DNA from: DTYU01 sp040757355
Lineage (GTDB): Bacteria > Bacillota > Desulfotomaculia > Desulfotomaculales > Ammonificaceae
Assembly: GCA_040757355.1 (NCBI GenBank)
Contig: JBFLWY010000008.1
Coordinates: forward strand, 1 to 64,000
DNA: 64,000 nt
Direction of reading: 5' to 3'
The notes below the pieces were generated by a model. It saw only the letters and a list, made by a program, of their open reading frames with translations. It was not told the origin of the DNA and did no database searches. The translations under genes and the position numbers were made by a program. Each line of letters begins with the position of its first letter. The stretch's first letter is position 1. Shown here piece by piece: positions 48,673 to 58,367 of the stretch.

Positions 48673-50097
48673 TTAGAAACGGGCAAAGTTTGCGGCCTCC
48701 TGGGCTAACCGCAGCAACGGCCACGGGATGAGCCCCAGGAGGATTATGCCGCCCAGGCCGATAATGAGCGCCGCCTGTGTCCCCCAACCGCAAGTGATCG
48801 GGGTTGCTTCGGCAGGCTCGTCGACATACATCGCCTTGATCACCATGAAATAGTAATAAATCGAGATGACACTCAACAACAGCGCGATACCAGCTATTAT
48901 AGTGTATCCGGACTGCACCGCGGCCGCAAACACCGTAAACTTCGCCATAAACCCGGCCATCGGCGGTACACCGGCAAGGGAGGCCAGCGTAATCAACATC
49001 ACGAAGGCAAGGAAGGGCGAACGGCGGGCAAGTCCCGCGAAGCTCCGGATTTCACCCCCGGAGGTTTCCGCAAACGCGCTGATTACTCCGAAGGCCGCCA
49101 CTGTGGTTATGGCATAGAGAAAGCAATAGTACATCACCGCCGCCGTACCGGCGCTGCTCCGCGCAACAATGGCGAGAAGGATGTAACCGGCGTGGGCAAT
49201 ACTGGAATAAGCCAGCAGCCGTTTCATATTGGTCTGCGGCAGGGCCACGATATTACCCAGAGCGATGGTTACCACCGCCAGGACAAGCAGTACCGGGAGC
49301 CATACCCCATTCAGACCTGCCAGGCTCTCTCCGAAAAGCCGCAGCACCGCTGCCAGGGCGGCCGCGCTTGATCCGCTCGCCAGGAAGGCAACCGTTGGCG
49401 CCGGTGCTCCCTCATAAACATCAGGCGCCCACATATGAAAGGGAACGAGGTAGATTTTGAGGCCGAGACCGGCCAGGATCATTAGACTGCCGACTCCGGC
49501 CAGCAGCGGCCATTCACCCGCGCTGAAAGCCTGCCTTATTGCAGTCAGGTAAGTACTGCCCGTAAGACCGTAAATCAGGCTCATTCCGTATAGCAGCACC
49601 GCTGATGCCAAACCGCTGAGGAGCAGATACTTGAGACCCGCTTCCGCAGGGCGCACCTCGCCCCTTTGCATCCCGATCAAAACATAGAAGCTGACGCTGA
49701 TCAGCTCGAGCGAGATGTACAGCGTGATGAAGTCCAGCGCTGAAGGAAGAAGCATCATGCCCGTGGCGGCAAACAGAACCAGTGCTGCAAAATCACCCGA
49801 CTTTACCCCCCGCTGCGCCAGCAGGTCGGGTGCAAAAAGGAGGGTGATCGCACCGGCCGCTACGGCCACGAGTTTGAAGAAAACGGCGAGATCATCAACC
49901 CGATAGCTGCCTTGAAAAGCAGTTTCGTTGACCCCCAGCAGCCGCAGGGCTGCAACACCGGCTATTATCAGCACACCGGCACCAAACCATGCTGCGTCCT
50001 TGCGCTGGGGCTCACCCTTACTGAACAAGCGTTCCGTAAGTATCAACAAACCGCCGATACAGGCAATGATTTCAGGTAGTAGCAAACCCACGCCCAT
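48673..50097 (-). CDS. nuoN: NADH-quinone oxidoreductase-type subunit N
   Basis: This 474-residue, about 14-helix Mrp-like antiporter subunit of complex I lies at the distal end of the membrane arm. Visible are the proton-path lysine regions (AGLKYLLLSGLASAVLLYGMS, shortened) and LPQTNMKRLLAYSSIAHAGYI. The start abuts the nuoM stop. It is the last gene of the operon and is followed by the terminator at 48604. Confidence 0.94.
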   Translation of the reverse strand: MGVGLLLPEIIACIGGLLILTERLFSKGEPQRKDAAWFGAGVLIIAGVAALRLLGVNETAFQGSYRVDDLAVFFKLVAVAAGAITLLFAPDLLAQRGVKSGDFAALVLFAATGMMLLPSALDFITLYISLELISVSFYVLIGMQRGEVRPAEAGLKYLLLSGLASAVLLYGMSLIYGLTGSTYLTAIRQAFSAGEWPLLAGVGSLMILAGLGLKIYLVPFHMWAPDVYEGAPAPTVAFLASGSSAAALAAVLRLFGESLAGLNGVWLPVLLVLAVVTIALGNIVALPQTNMKRLLAYSSIAHAGYILLAIVARSSAGTAAVMYYCFLYAITTVAAFGVISAFAETSGGEIRSFAGLARRSPFLAFVMLITLASLAGVPPMAGFMAKFTVFAAAVQSGYTIIAGIALLLSVISIYYYFMVIKAMYVDEPAEATPITCGWGTQAALIIGLGGIILLGLIPWPLLRLAQEAANFARF

Positions 50098-51606
50098 TTA
50101 CTGTACACCTCCTAAGAACGCCAGCCAACCACCCGCCGTAGGTTCAGGCAACCCCGCCAGGATCGGGCTCAGTCCGCTGCTGATTAAGTCCATCAGCAGT
50201 GAAGGATAAACTCCCATCGCGATGATGAAGAAGATTATCACACTGACGACAACCCAGTCATACCAGCGGGCGTCGGGCAGATTGGCAAACTCCTTGTGCT
50301 TGAGCGGTTCGAAAAACACTCGCTGTATGGCACGAAGCATATAATACGCGGTAAAGACAATGCCCGAAATCGCCAGTACCGCCAGCGTCGGGAAGATCGG
50401 GAACGAACCGACAAAGACCGAAAACTCCGCCCAGAAGCTCGCGGTTCCCGGGAGACCTACCGAAGCTAAGCACCCGATTGCAAAAGCGATCGCAATCACG
50501 GGCATAACCTTGGCCAATCCTCCCATCGCGGCAATGATGCGGGTATGCGTCCGGTCGTAAGTCATACCCGCGATGGCGAAGTTCAGGGCGGCCATAATCC
50601 CGTGTGCAAAAAACTGGAACAACGCCCCGGCCAGACCGGCCGTGGTAAGCGCCGCTATACCTAAAACCGAGTAACCCATATGGCTGATACTTGAGTTCGC
50701 GATCATGTATTTCAGGTCCTTCTGGCCCATCGCTACGAAAGCAGCATAAACAACGCAGACCACCGCAAGAATCGCGACCACCGGTGCCCAGGCAAAAGCA
50801 CCCTCCGGGAACAACCAGATCGCCACGCGGATGATACCGTAGGCACCTAATTTCATTACTACACCGGCGAGGATCATACTACCGGCGGTAGGTGCACCCG
50901 TATGGGCGTCAGGCAACCACGAGTGGAGTGGCACGATCGGAACCTGAACCGCGAACCCCAGTGTAAGAAGCGCAAACAACCATACCTGCTGGTTGTGCGT
51001 GAACTGATGCCGCGCCAGTTCCAGGAGGTCCATTGTATTGATGCCCGCGACGAAGTAGAGGCAGAAGATGCCAAGCAGGGTGATTGCCCCTCCGAGCGTC
51101 AGGTATAGGGCGAGCTTCATGGCCGCGTATTCCTTCTTCGTGCTCCCCCAGACGGAAATCAGCACATACTTGGGCAGAACGGCAAGTTCAAAAAAGACGA
51201 AGAGCAGGAAGAGGTCGAAAGCGGCGAACACCCCGGCGCACGCAAAGGTGAGGGACAGAAAGGTGATATAGTACTCCTTCACCCGGTTCTGGATCCCCCA
51301 GGAAGCAAACACCCCCGTGAACCCCACAATGGCGGTGAGCAGCAGAAGCGTTACGCTTATGCCGTCGGCACCCATGAAGTACTTAATACCGAAGGCAGGA
51401 AACCAGTCTATTTTTTCTGCAAACTGGACCCCTCCTACCCCCAGGTCATAAGCAAAGACAAGGTAAATGGCGAACGCTAAAGAAATTCCCGTTGCTACCG
51501 CCGCGATCCATCTGATTACCTCTTTACGCGATGCGGGAACACACATTACCACCAGTGCCCCAATCAGGGGTGCGAATACTGTTGCACTTACTACCGGAAA
51601 GCTCAT
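50098..51606 (-). CDS. nuoM: NADH-quinone oxidoreductase-type subunit M
   Basis: This 502-residue antiporter-like membrane subunit has conserved segments FFELAVLPKYVLISVWG (catalytic Glu), VPLHSWLPDAHTGAPTAGS and KDLKYMIANSSISHMGY. It is one of three proton-pumping modules. It overlaps nuoL by one base and is followed directly by nuoN. Confidence 0.95.
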   Translation of the reverse strand: MSFPVVSATVFAPLIGALVVMCVPASRKEVIRWIAAVATGISLAFAIYLVFAYDLGVGGVQFAEKIDWFPAFGIKYFMGADGISVTLLLLTAIVGFTGVFASWGIQNRVKEYYITFLSLTFACAGVFAAFDLFLLFVFFELAVLPKYVLISVWGSTKKEYAAMKLALYLTLGGAITLLGIFCLYFVAGINTMDLLELARHQFTHNQQVWLFALLTLGFAVQVPIVPLHSWLPDAHTGAPTAGSMILAGVVMKLGAYGIIRVAIWLFPEGAFAWAPVVAILAVVCVVYAAFVAMGQKDLKYMIANSSISHMGYSVLGIAALTTAGLAGALFQFFAHGIMAALNFAIAGMTYDRTHTRIIAAMGGLAKVMPVIAIAFAIGCLASVGLPGTASFWAEFSVFVGSFPIFPTLAVLAISGIVFTAYYMLRAIQRVFFEPLKHKEFANLPDARWYDWVVVSVIIFFIIAMGVYPSLLMDLISSGLSPILAGLPEPTAGGWLAFLGGVQ

Positions 51607-53645
51607 TATTTCACCCCTCCAATCGCCGCGATCGCACCAGGTACCTCACCGGGTACACTGTAAATCAGTATAATCACGAGCACCAGCACACCCAAAAAGA
51701 AGATGAGCGCGTAACGCTGGACCAGACCGTTTTGGAAGAGTCTTAAGACGCGCCCCATTTCCATCATTAGTCCGCCGATGCCGTTTGCAAAGACGCCTGT
51801 AAATACATTCTCCTCGAACCACGCCAGCACTGCAGCACCACCATCGATGAAACGCCGGATAAACCAGAGGTAGATTTCGTCAAAGTAGTACTTACGCTCA
51901 AACAGCCTGTAAATCGGCCCGAGCATCTCCGACAGCGGGTCGGCCGCGGTTTTCCGCTTTCCGTAAATCGCCCAGGCCGCACCGATGCCGACTATCAACA
52001 CGATGTGTGAGATAACCACCGTCGGTATGTCGAACCCTGCAACATGGTGTGGGTGTTCAAAAAAGATGAACGAGGAGAAACCGTGTTCGAGTCCGGGCCA
52101 GCCTACGAAACCGGCCACAACGGCAGCGGTGGCCAAAATCGAAAGCGGGATGATCATCGCCCACGGCTCTTTTCTAAGGTGCCGGTCTGATTCCGCACGT
52201 ACCGCGGGATCCACGGGCTGCATCTTCCACGTCTGGCTCGGGCGAGGATTCCCGATATCAGGCAATTCCTCGTGGTGATGGTCGTCATGACCGTGCCCGT
52301 GTGATACAGGCGACCATTCCGAACGGGGGCCGAAAAACACCACAAAGATTAACCGGAAGGTATAGAAGGCAGTGAATAACGCCACAAGCACGCCCAGCCA
52401 GTAAAACCCTATGTGACCGCTCTCCTTGGCGGCCACCAGAATCTCGTCCTTGCTGAAGAAACCGGCAAACGGGAAAAGACCCGCATTTGAAAGGCCGCCG
52501 AGAATCATGACGATCGCGGTCACTTTCATGTACCTGTACAGACCGCCCATGCGCCAGATGTTCTCCTCGTGGAAGTACAGGGTCATTACCGCACCGGCAG
52601 ACAGGAACAAGAGGGCTTTAAAGAAGCAGTGGGTCAGGAGGTGGAAAACCCCGGCTGTGTAACCGCCGAGCCCCAAAGCCATCATCATGTAGGCCAGGTG
52701 GCTGCACGTGGAATAGGCGACTATTCGTTTCATCCGGCTCTGCGCTACCGCCATCGATGCCGCCAGGAAAGCCGTAATCCCGCCGATATACGCCACCACA
52801 AGCATGGCCTGATCACTCGAGTGGAAGAGGTCGTAGGTCCGCGCAACCATGTAGACCCCCGCTGCCACCATAGTGGCTGCGTGGATCAGCGCGCTGACCG
52901 GTGTCGGACCTTCCATCGCGTCCGGAAGCCACACGTGCAGCGGGAACTGCGCCGACTTTCCAATCGCACCGCAGAAGACCAAAACAGTAGCGATAGTCAA
53001 CCAAACCGGCGGTATGTAACCGCTCTCTATCGCGTGTGCAATTTCACCGTAACCGAAGCCCCCCACAAAGTGGAACAGCAACAGGATGCCGAGTAGAAAA
53101 CCGAAGTCCCCGAAACGAGTGACTACAAACGCCTTCTTAGCAGCAGCTGCTGCTGCGGGCTTGAAAAACCAGAAGCCGATTAACAGGTAGGAGCACAGTC
53201 CCACCAGTTCCCAGAAGATGTAGATCATTAAGAAGTTGTTGGCCAGAACTATGCCCAGCATCGAAAATGTAAAGAGGGCCATGAATGCGAAGAACCGCGA
53301 GTATCCTTCATCGTGCTCCATGTAAGCGGTGGAGTACACCTGGATAAGAAAGCTTACCACGCATACCGCCATCATCATGGACGCCGAGAGTGGGTCGATC
53401 AGGCACCCAAAATCAATCTTAACGGACCCTACGGTCAACCAGTGCCATGTCGAGCTGACCGGCGTCGGGTCGGCGATAATCCGGGAAAGGATCCATATGG
53501 AAAGAACCGCACTGATCCCAATCCCCGTAACTGTCACCAAACCGCTGACCTTTTTATAAGGCCAGGTAACCAGGCTAATTACCAGAAAGGACGCAAGCGG
53601 TAGGAACAACACCGCCCAAGCTAACAGCTCAGTTTCTATTCGCAT
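51606..53645 (-). CDS. nuoL: NADH-quinone oxidoreductase-type subunit L
   Basis: The 679 residues include about 15 membrane helices and the long amphipathic lateral helix plus final helix at the C-terminus. Motifs: FWELVGLCSYLLIGFW, LPDAMEGPTPVSALIHAATMV (cut) and RMKRIVAYSTCSHLAYM. A His-rich loop (SHGHGHDDHHHEE) near residue 450 is distinctive. ATG 53645 follows GGCGGAAGAG. Its lateral helix ties the antiporters together. Confidence 0.95.
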   Translation of the reverse strand: MRIETELLAWAVLFLPLASFLVISLVTWPYKKVSGLVTVTGIGISAVLSIWILSRIIADPTPVSSTWHWLTVGSVKIDFGCLIDPLSASMMMAVCVVSFLIQVYSTAYMEHDEGYSRFFAFMALFTFSMLGIVLANNFLMIYIFWELVGLCSYLLIGFWFFKPAAAAAAKKAFVVTRFGDFGFLLGILLLFHFVGGFGYGEIAHAIESGYIPPVWLTIATVLVFCGAIGKSAQFPLHVWLPDAMEGPTPVSALIHAATMVAAGVYMVARTYDLFHSSDQAMLVVAYIGGITAFLAASMAVAQSRMKRIVAYSTCSHLAYMMMALGLGGYTAGVFHLLTHCFFKALLFLSAGAVMTLYFHEENIWRMGGLYRYMKVTAIVMILGGLSNAGLFPFAGFFSKDEILVAAKESGHIGFYWLGVLVALFTAFYTFRLIFVVFFGPRSEWSPVSHGHGHDDHHHEELPDIGNPRPSQTWKMQPVDPAVRAESDRHLRKEPWAMIIPLSILATAAVVAGFVGWPGLEHGFSSFIFFEHPHHVAGFDIPTVVISHIVLIVGIGAAWAIYGKRKTAADPLSEMLGPIYRLFERKYYFDEIYLWFIRRFIDGGAAVLAWFEENVFTGVFANGIGGLMMEMGRVLRLFQNGLVQRYALIFFLGVLVLVIILIYSVPGEVPGAIAAIGGVK

Positions 53646-53680
53646 AGCATCTCTTCCGCCTTTCTTTCCGAACTACCCAG

Positions 53681-53989
53681 CTAACCCTTAAGCCAGGTGA
53701 AGTCGTCCAGGTTGATAGTGTCCCGGTAGCGGTTCAGTACGATTACCAGGGCAATGCCCACAGCCACTTCGGCCGCCGCTACGGCAATCGTGAATATGAC
53801 AAAGAGGTGGCCGAGCAACTGGCCGGGGTCGAGAAAGCGCGAAAACGCCACCAGGTTGATGTTGACCGCATTCAACATGAGCTCAATACACATGAGCACC
53901 ACGACTGCACTTCTTTTCGTAAGGGCGCCGAATAAGCCGACGATAAACAGCAGCGTGCTTAACCCCAGATAGCAAGACAGGTCCATCAT
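53681..53989 (-). CDS. nuoK: NADH-quinone oxidoreductase-type subunit K
   Basis: This 102-residue, three-helix membrane subunit has the conserved glutamates of the E-channel in VLMCIELMLNAVNINLVAF and VAAAEVAVGIALVIVL. It overlaps the nuoJ stop by one base (TGATG). Confidence 0.95.
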   Translation of the reverse strand: MMDLSCYLGLSTLLFIVGLFGALTKRSAVVVLMCIELMLNAVNINLVAFSRFLDPGQLLGHLFVIFTIAVAAAEVAVGIALVIVLNRYRDTINLDDFTWLKG

Positions 53990-54513
53990 CAGGACTTTTG
54001 CACCTCCTCCAGGGCGATCATTACTGCGCCCACCAATGCCACCAGCAGCAAGACCGCAGCGATTTCAAAGGGGATCGGCAGTTTAGTCATCATTGCTTCA
54101 CCGAGGAAACGCGTGAGATCAGTTGCGGGAAGTTTGTCGGCGATCTGCCAGGTCGTTTCACAGATTAACCCCAGCAGAACAACACCCAACCCGCCTGCAA
54201 CGGAGGTACCAAGCACTAACTGTACACTGTTGTCAACGAACCGGTTGGAATCCGACATCTTGCCGCGACGTGTGAGCATAACCGCAAACGCGATTACCAC
54301 TGCAACCGCGCCTATGTAAATCAGCACCTGCATGACAGCAAGAAAATCAGCCTGGAGGCTGAAATACACCCCTGATACGCCAAGGAAACAGACCACCATG
54401 GCCACCAAAGCGTGGAAGACGTTGCGCAAGAGCACGACACCCAAACCTCCACCGATGACCATAGCAGCAAGCACTGAAAAAACAACAATGGTTCCGGTAG
54501 TTGGTTCACCCAT
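53989..54513 (-). CDS. nuoJ: NADH-quinone oxidoreductase-type subunit J
   Basis: This 174-residue, five-helix membrane subunit has the pi-bulge helix YIGAVAVVIAFAVML and NVFHALVAMVVCFLGVSG. ATG 54513 overlaps the nuoI stop (TGATG); an in-frame GTG one codon earlier is an equal alternative. Part of the E-channel with nuoH and nuoK. Confidence 0.94.
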   Translation of the reverse strand: MGEPTTGTIVVFSVLAAMVIGGGLGVVLLRNVFHALVAMVVCFLGVSGVYFSLQADFLAVMQVLIYIGAVAVVIAFAVMLTRRGKMSDSNRFVDNSVQLVLGTSVAGGLGVVLLGLICETTWQIADKLPATDLTRFLGEAMMTKLPIPFEIAAVLLLVALVGAVMIALEEVQKS

Positions 54514-54998
54514 CACTGGCTCACCTCACTTTTTCCGGCATCCTTGGATTTACTTTCTGCAGTCTTTGCCGGGGCCACCGGTGCGCTTGCCGCAGTGACG
54601 GGCGGCGGGGCAGGAATAAGCTGTTCAGGTACCTCCACCTTAAGCACGTTACGCTCGTAAGTAGCCAGCTTAATCTGATCCGTCATCACCAGCGCGTCTT
54701 TATTACAGGCTTCGACACAGAAACCACAGTACAGGCAGTACTGCAGGTCCATCTTGTAGCCGGTCAGATGCATTTTTTTATCCGCGCCCCGCTCCCTCTC
54801 CACGGTAATAACCCGGTTGGGGCAGGCATTCTGGCACAACTGGCAGGCAATGCACCTCTCCGGGTAAAAACAGAACCCCCCCCGGTAAACCGGCGCAAAC
54901 TTAATCGTTTTGAAGGGGTACTCAACCGTAATCGGCTTGGTGAGCATAACCCCCATAGTGACCCTTAGACCGCGTAATGCACCTCTTCCGTGTGCCAT
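54513..54998 (-). CDS. nuoI: NADH-quinone oxidoreductase-type subunit I, 2 x [4Fe-4S]
   Basis: This 161-residue peripheral-arm ferredoxin has two cluster motifs, CIACQLCQNACP and CLYCGFCVEACN, carrying N6a/N6b-type clusters. The C-terminus is an unusual Ala/Pro/Lys-rich tail (about 40 residues), perhaps an unstructured docking arm. ATG 54998 is chosen because GGTGGG lies before it. It starts 5 bp after nuoH. Confidence 0.94.
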   Translation of the reverse strand: MAHGRGALRGLRVTMGVMLTKPITVEYPFKTIKFAPVYRGGFCFYPERCIACQLCQNACPNRVITVERERGADKKMHLTGYKMDLQYCLYCGFCVEACNKDALVMTDQIKLATYERNVLKVEVPEQLIPAPPPVTAASAPVAPAKTAESKSKDAGKSEVSQ

Positions 54999-55002
54999 CT
55001 TC

Positions 55003-56091
55003 TCACCCACCAATCCAACGAATGATTGCAACTTCGCCGGCGCTGATAAAGATATTGAGCAAGGACAGCGGCACCAGTATCTTCCATGCGAAGTCCATCA
55101 TCTGGTCGATCCTGAACCGCAACCACGTAGAGCGAACCCACATCATACAGAACGTTACCGCCAGTGCCTTCGCCATAAACCAAACGAAAGGCCACAACCA
55201 CGGCAAGAAAGAAAACACCGGGCCGTGCCAGCCGCCCAGGAACAGCGTGGTGGCCATCGCAGCAATCGCAAAAGCGTTGCCGAACTCCGCCAGGTAGAAC
55301 AAGGCGAAGCGCATTCCGCTGTATTCGCTCTGGTAGCCGGCGATCAACTCCGACTCTCCTTCAGGAAGGTCAAAGGGAGTTTGGCCAGTTTCTGCAAGAC
55401 CGCACAGGAAGTAAATGACAAAACCTAAGGGTTGTAAAAATATAAACCATTTAGGGATAAACCCCAGCCATGACCCTTCCTGAGCGAGTACAATCTGGTG
55501 CGTGCTGAGGCTTCCGGCAAGCATCACCGATCCTAGCAGTGCCAGCACCATCGGCACCTCATAGCTTACCACCTGGGCGACCGACCGCATCCCGCCGACC
55601 AGCGAGTACTTGTTGTTGGAACCGAACCCCGCCATCAGAAGGCCGAAGCCTGCCAGCGAACCAAAGGCGATAAAAAAGAGCACCCCTACATCCAGGTCGT
55701 TCAGGATCCAGGTCGGCGACAGGGGGAGTACCATAAAAATCATCCCGCAGGAAAAGAAGGTCAGGTAAGGCGCCAGGATATAGATAAACCGGTCTACGTT
55801 TGATGGGATAATATCTTCCTTTTGCATCAACTTCAGCGCGTCCGCCGCCGTCTGCAGCAAGCCGAACGGGCCGGTGACGCGCGGTCCGAGCCGGCACTGC
55901 ATGTGCCCTATGACTTTCCGCAGCACATAGACCAGCACCAGCGCCAGGGTAGCGATTAGAATCATTATCAGTAGCCCCGCGCCGACCCGGTACAGTACTT
56001 CGGCAAGCCACTGCGGCATAAAACTATTGAGCCACTCGACTACTACCTCGTAAGCACCTAAACCTTGGGCAACATCCGGCACACTTTTCAC
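55003..56091 (-). CDS. nuoH: NADH-quinone oxidoreductase-type subunit H
   Basis: This 362-residue, eight-helix subunit forms the quinone chamber with NuoB/D. Motifs: RLGPRVTGPFGLLQTAADA with KLMQKEDIIP, GSNNKYSLVGGMRSVAQVVSYE (cut) and FDLPEGESELIAGYQSEYSGM. The long conserved acidic loop implies an active quinone site. It lies between nuoCD and nuoI. Confidence 0.95.
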   Translation of the reverse strand: MKSVPDVAQGLGAYEVVVEWLNSFMPQWLAEVLYRVGAGLLIMILIATLALVLVYVLRKVIGHMQCRLGPRVTGPFGLLQTAADALKLMQKEDIIPSNVDRFIYILAPYLTFFSCGMIFMVLPLSPTWILNDLDVGVLFFIAFGSLAGFGLLMAGFGSNNKYSLVGGMRSVAQVVSYEVPMVLALLGSVMLAGSLSTHQIVLAQEGSWLGFIPKWFIFLQPLGFVIYFLCGLAETGQTPFDLPEGESELIAGYQSEYSGMRFALFYLAEFGNAFAIAAMATTLFLGGWHGPVFSFLPWLWPFVWFMAKALAVTFCMMWVRSTWLRFRIDQMMDFAWKILVPLSLLNIFISAGEVAIIRWIGG

Positions 56092-56124
56092 CCCTTTACC
56101 ACATCAATAGCTCAAACTCTGGAC

Positions 56125-57783
56125 TTAGCGGTCCACTTCGCCCATTACGGCGTCATAACCGGCGAAGATAGCGATGAAGTCCGCGATTTTCCAGCCCCGC
56201 ACCACTTCCGGGAGGGACTGGAGGTTAATAAACAGCGGCGGCCGCCAACGGAAGCGGTACGGGTTTGGACCGCCGTCGCTGACAAGGTAACACCCGAGGT
56301 CGCCCTTCGGCGACTCGATGTGTACGTAGGCCTCTCCCGCCGCGGGCTTGAGCGCCTTTGAGACCTTGCCCATCACAGGGCCGGGACCCGTCTCTTCCAG
56401 GTATTTGACCGCCTGGTGAATAATCTTGAGGCTCTGCCACATCTCGAGAATACGTAACCAGTAAAAATCCCAGGCGTCACCGTTCTTGCCAAGCGGTACT
56501 TTGAAATCGAATTGATTATAAAGTGAATACGGGTCGTTTTTCCGCACGTCATAATTCATCCCGGTTGCACGCAGCATCGGTCCGGTGATCGAGTACTTCA
56601 GCGCCATTTCCTTAGTAAGATGCGCAACCTTTTTTAAGCGCATCTGGAAGATCTCGTTGCCGCTCAGAATGTTGTTGTACTGCTCAATATTTTTAGGCAT
56701 TTCCTTCAACAACTTTTTCAAACGCGGCAAAAATTCGTCCGGAAGGTCCCTTGCCACACCGCCGATGCGGAAGTAAGTGGTCAGCAGGCGCCCGCCGCAT
56801 ACCATTTCAAACAGTTCGTATATCTTCTCACGCTCCCGCCACATGTACATAATCGGTGTGGTGGCCCCGCAGTCCATCCCGATGCAACCAACCGCCATCA
56901 GGTGGCTGTGGATCCGGTTAAGTTCCGTCATCAGCACCCGGATGAGCTCGGCCCTCAAGGGGACCTCGATACCGGCCAGCTTTTCCACCGCCAGGACATA
57001 TACGTGGTTGTTGTTCATTGCAGCAAGGTAGTCCGTCCGGTCAGTGTACGGAACAACCTGGGCCCAGGTCCGCTTCTCCACGATCTTCTCCAGGCCGCGG
57101 TGCAGGTAGCCGACGACCGGCCTCAAATCAACGATCGTTTCCCCGTCCAGTTCGACCACGGCACGAAACACACCATGCATCGACGGGTGCTGGGGCCCGA
57201 AATTGATAATAAAGGTGCGCGGAGCCCCATTGCCGTTACCGTTGCCGCGCGAAATGTCGGTCAATTGCAATCGCCCTTCGGTAAAATCAACGTAAGTTGT
57301 TTCAAGCGGATCATAATCCGGGGGCGATTGGTCAAACGCTGCAAAGTCCTTCCTGAACGGGTGTCCCTCAAACCCTTCCCACATCATCATCCGGGTTAGA
57401 TTCGGATGGCCGGTGAATCTAACCCCGAAATAATCGTAGACCTCCCGTTCCAACCAGTTGGCAGCGGGATAAACCTCAGTGGCTGTCGCCACCTCCGGCT
57501 GGCTCCGGTCGAGCGGTGCCTTGACAACCATCATGTCGGGTTTTTCAAGGTTCATCAATCGGTAAACCACCGTGATCTGGTTGTCCTTTATGTAGTCAAC
57601 TGCGGTGAGATCGTGGAGCTGGTGGAAGTCGTAGTCCTCCTTCAGCGTTTGCAGCACTTCCACCACCTGCGGCGGGGCTACTACGGCCTCAAGGACACCA
57701 TCCTTGGCAAGTTCAAGGGTGACCCCTTCAGTAAAGCGCCTTAAAAGCGCCGCTTTTTTCTTTTCAACATCTTTTGTTTTCAT
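56125..57783 (-). CDS. nuoCD: Fused NADH-quinone oxidoreductase-type subunit CD
   Basis: The 552 residues join NuoC (about 1-165: HDLTAVDYI, WLEREVYDYFGV, EGHPFRKDF) to NuoD (about 180-552: INFGPQHPSMHGVFR, RGLEKIVEKRTW, TPIMYMWREREK). A Gly/Asn linker (SRGNGNGNGAP) separates them. NuoD holds the quinone-site histidine loop PQHPSMHG. ATG 57783 overlaps the nuoB stop; the longer open frame to 57963 is a nuoB shadow. Fused NuoCD is known in several lineages. Confidence 0.95.
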   Translation of the reverse strand: MKTKDVEKKKAALLRRFTEGVTLELAKDGVLEAVVAPPQVVEVLQTLKEDYDFHQLHDLTAVDYIKDNQITVVYRLMNLEKPDMMVVKAPLDRSQPEVATATEVYPAANWLEREVYDYFGVRFTGHPNLTRMMMWEGFEGHPFRKDFAAFDQSPPDYDPLETTYVDFTEGRLQLTDISRGNGNGNGAPRTFIINFGPQHPSMHGVFRAVVELDGETIVDLRPVVGYLHRGLEKIVEKRTWAQVVPYTDRTDYLAAMNNNHVYVLAVEKLAGIEVPLRAELIRVLMTELNRIHSHLMAVGCIGMDCGATTPIMYMWREREKIYELFEMVCGGRLLTTYFRIGGVARDLPDEFLPRLKKLLKEMPKNIEQYNNILSGNEIFQMRLKKVAHLTKEMALKYSITGPMLRATGMNYDVRKNDPYSLYNQFDFKVPLGKNGDAWDFYWLRILEMWQSLKIIHQAVKYLEETGPGPVMGKVSKALKPAAGEAYVHIESPKGDLGCYLVSDGGPNPYRFRWRPPLFINLQSLPEVVRGWKIADFIAIFAGYDAVMGEVDR

Positions 57784-58367
57784 ACGCGTTTTCTCACCTG
57801 CCATGACTCCGTCATAATCTTCTCCCGCAGTCGCAACAGACCTTCGAGCAAGGCCTCCGGGCGGGGCGGACAGCCTGAAATGTAGACGTCGACCGGAAGC
57901 ACCTCGTCCACACCCATGACCACGCTGTAAGAATCGCGGAAAGGCCCGCCGCTGATCGCACATGAACCCATCGCCATCACGTACTTCGGCGAGGACATCT
58001 GCTCGTACAGCCGCTTGATGGTCGGCGCCATCTTCTTCGTCAGCGTGCCCGCAACGATCATAAGATCCGCCTGGCGGGGCGTGCCGCGGAAGACTTCAGA
58101 CCCGAACCGGGCGATGTCGTAGCGCGCCATGGAGGTCGCAATCATTTCGATAGCGCAGCAAGCAAGACCGAAAGTCACAGGCCAGAGCGAACTCTTGCGC
58201 GCCCAGTTAAAAACCAGGTCCAATGGGGCGATCAAGGCATTTCGCTGCACCGTCATCCTTTTCAAAGCCGCCTGGTTCTCCCGCAGAATATGGTCTTGCA
58301 CGCAAAAAACCGGACCCTCCGGCACCTGGGCGGCACTCTTTTCCGTTACCTTTTCGTCTACTTCCAT
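57780..58367 (-). CDS. nuoB: NADH-quinone oxidoreductase-type subunit B, [4Fe-4S] N2
   Basis: This 195-residue subunit bears cluster N2, the terminal electron donor to quinone. Its cysteines are in FGLACCAIEM, MGSCAISGG and YISGCPPRPEALL. It overlaps nuoA by 10 bp and nuoCD by 4 bp. The N-terminal 35 residues are an extension rich in Gln/Glu. Confidence 0.95.
   Translation of the reverse strand: MEVDEKVTEKSAAQVPEGPVFCVQDHILRENQAALKRMTVQRNALIAPLDLVFNWARKSSLWPVTFGLACCAIEMIATSMARYDIARFGSEVFRGTPRQADLMIVAGTLTKKMAPTIKRLYEQMSSPKYVMAMGSCAISGGPFRDSYSVVMGVDEVLPVDVYISGCPPRPEALLEGLLRLREKIMTESWQVRKRV

Noticed and set aside
57784..57963. 60-residue N-terminal extension of nuoCD
   Set aside because: It lies inside nuoB in another frame; the ATG at 57783 gives the family N-terminus and a 4-bp overlap with nuoB.
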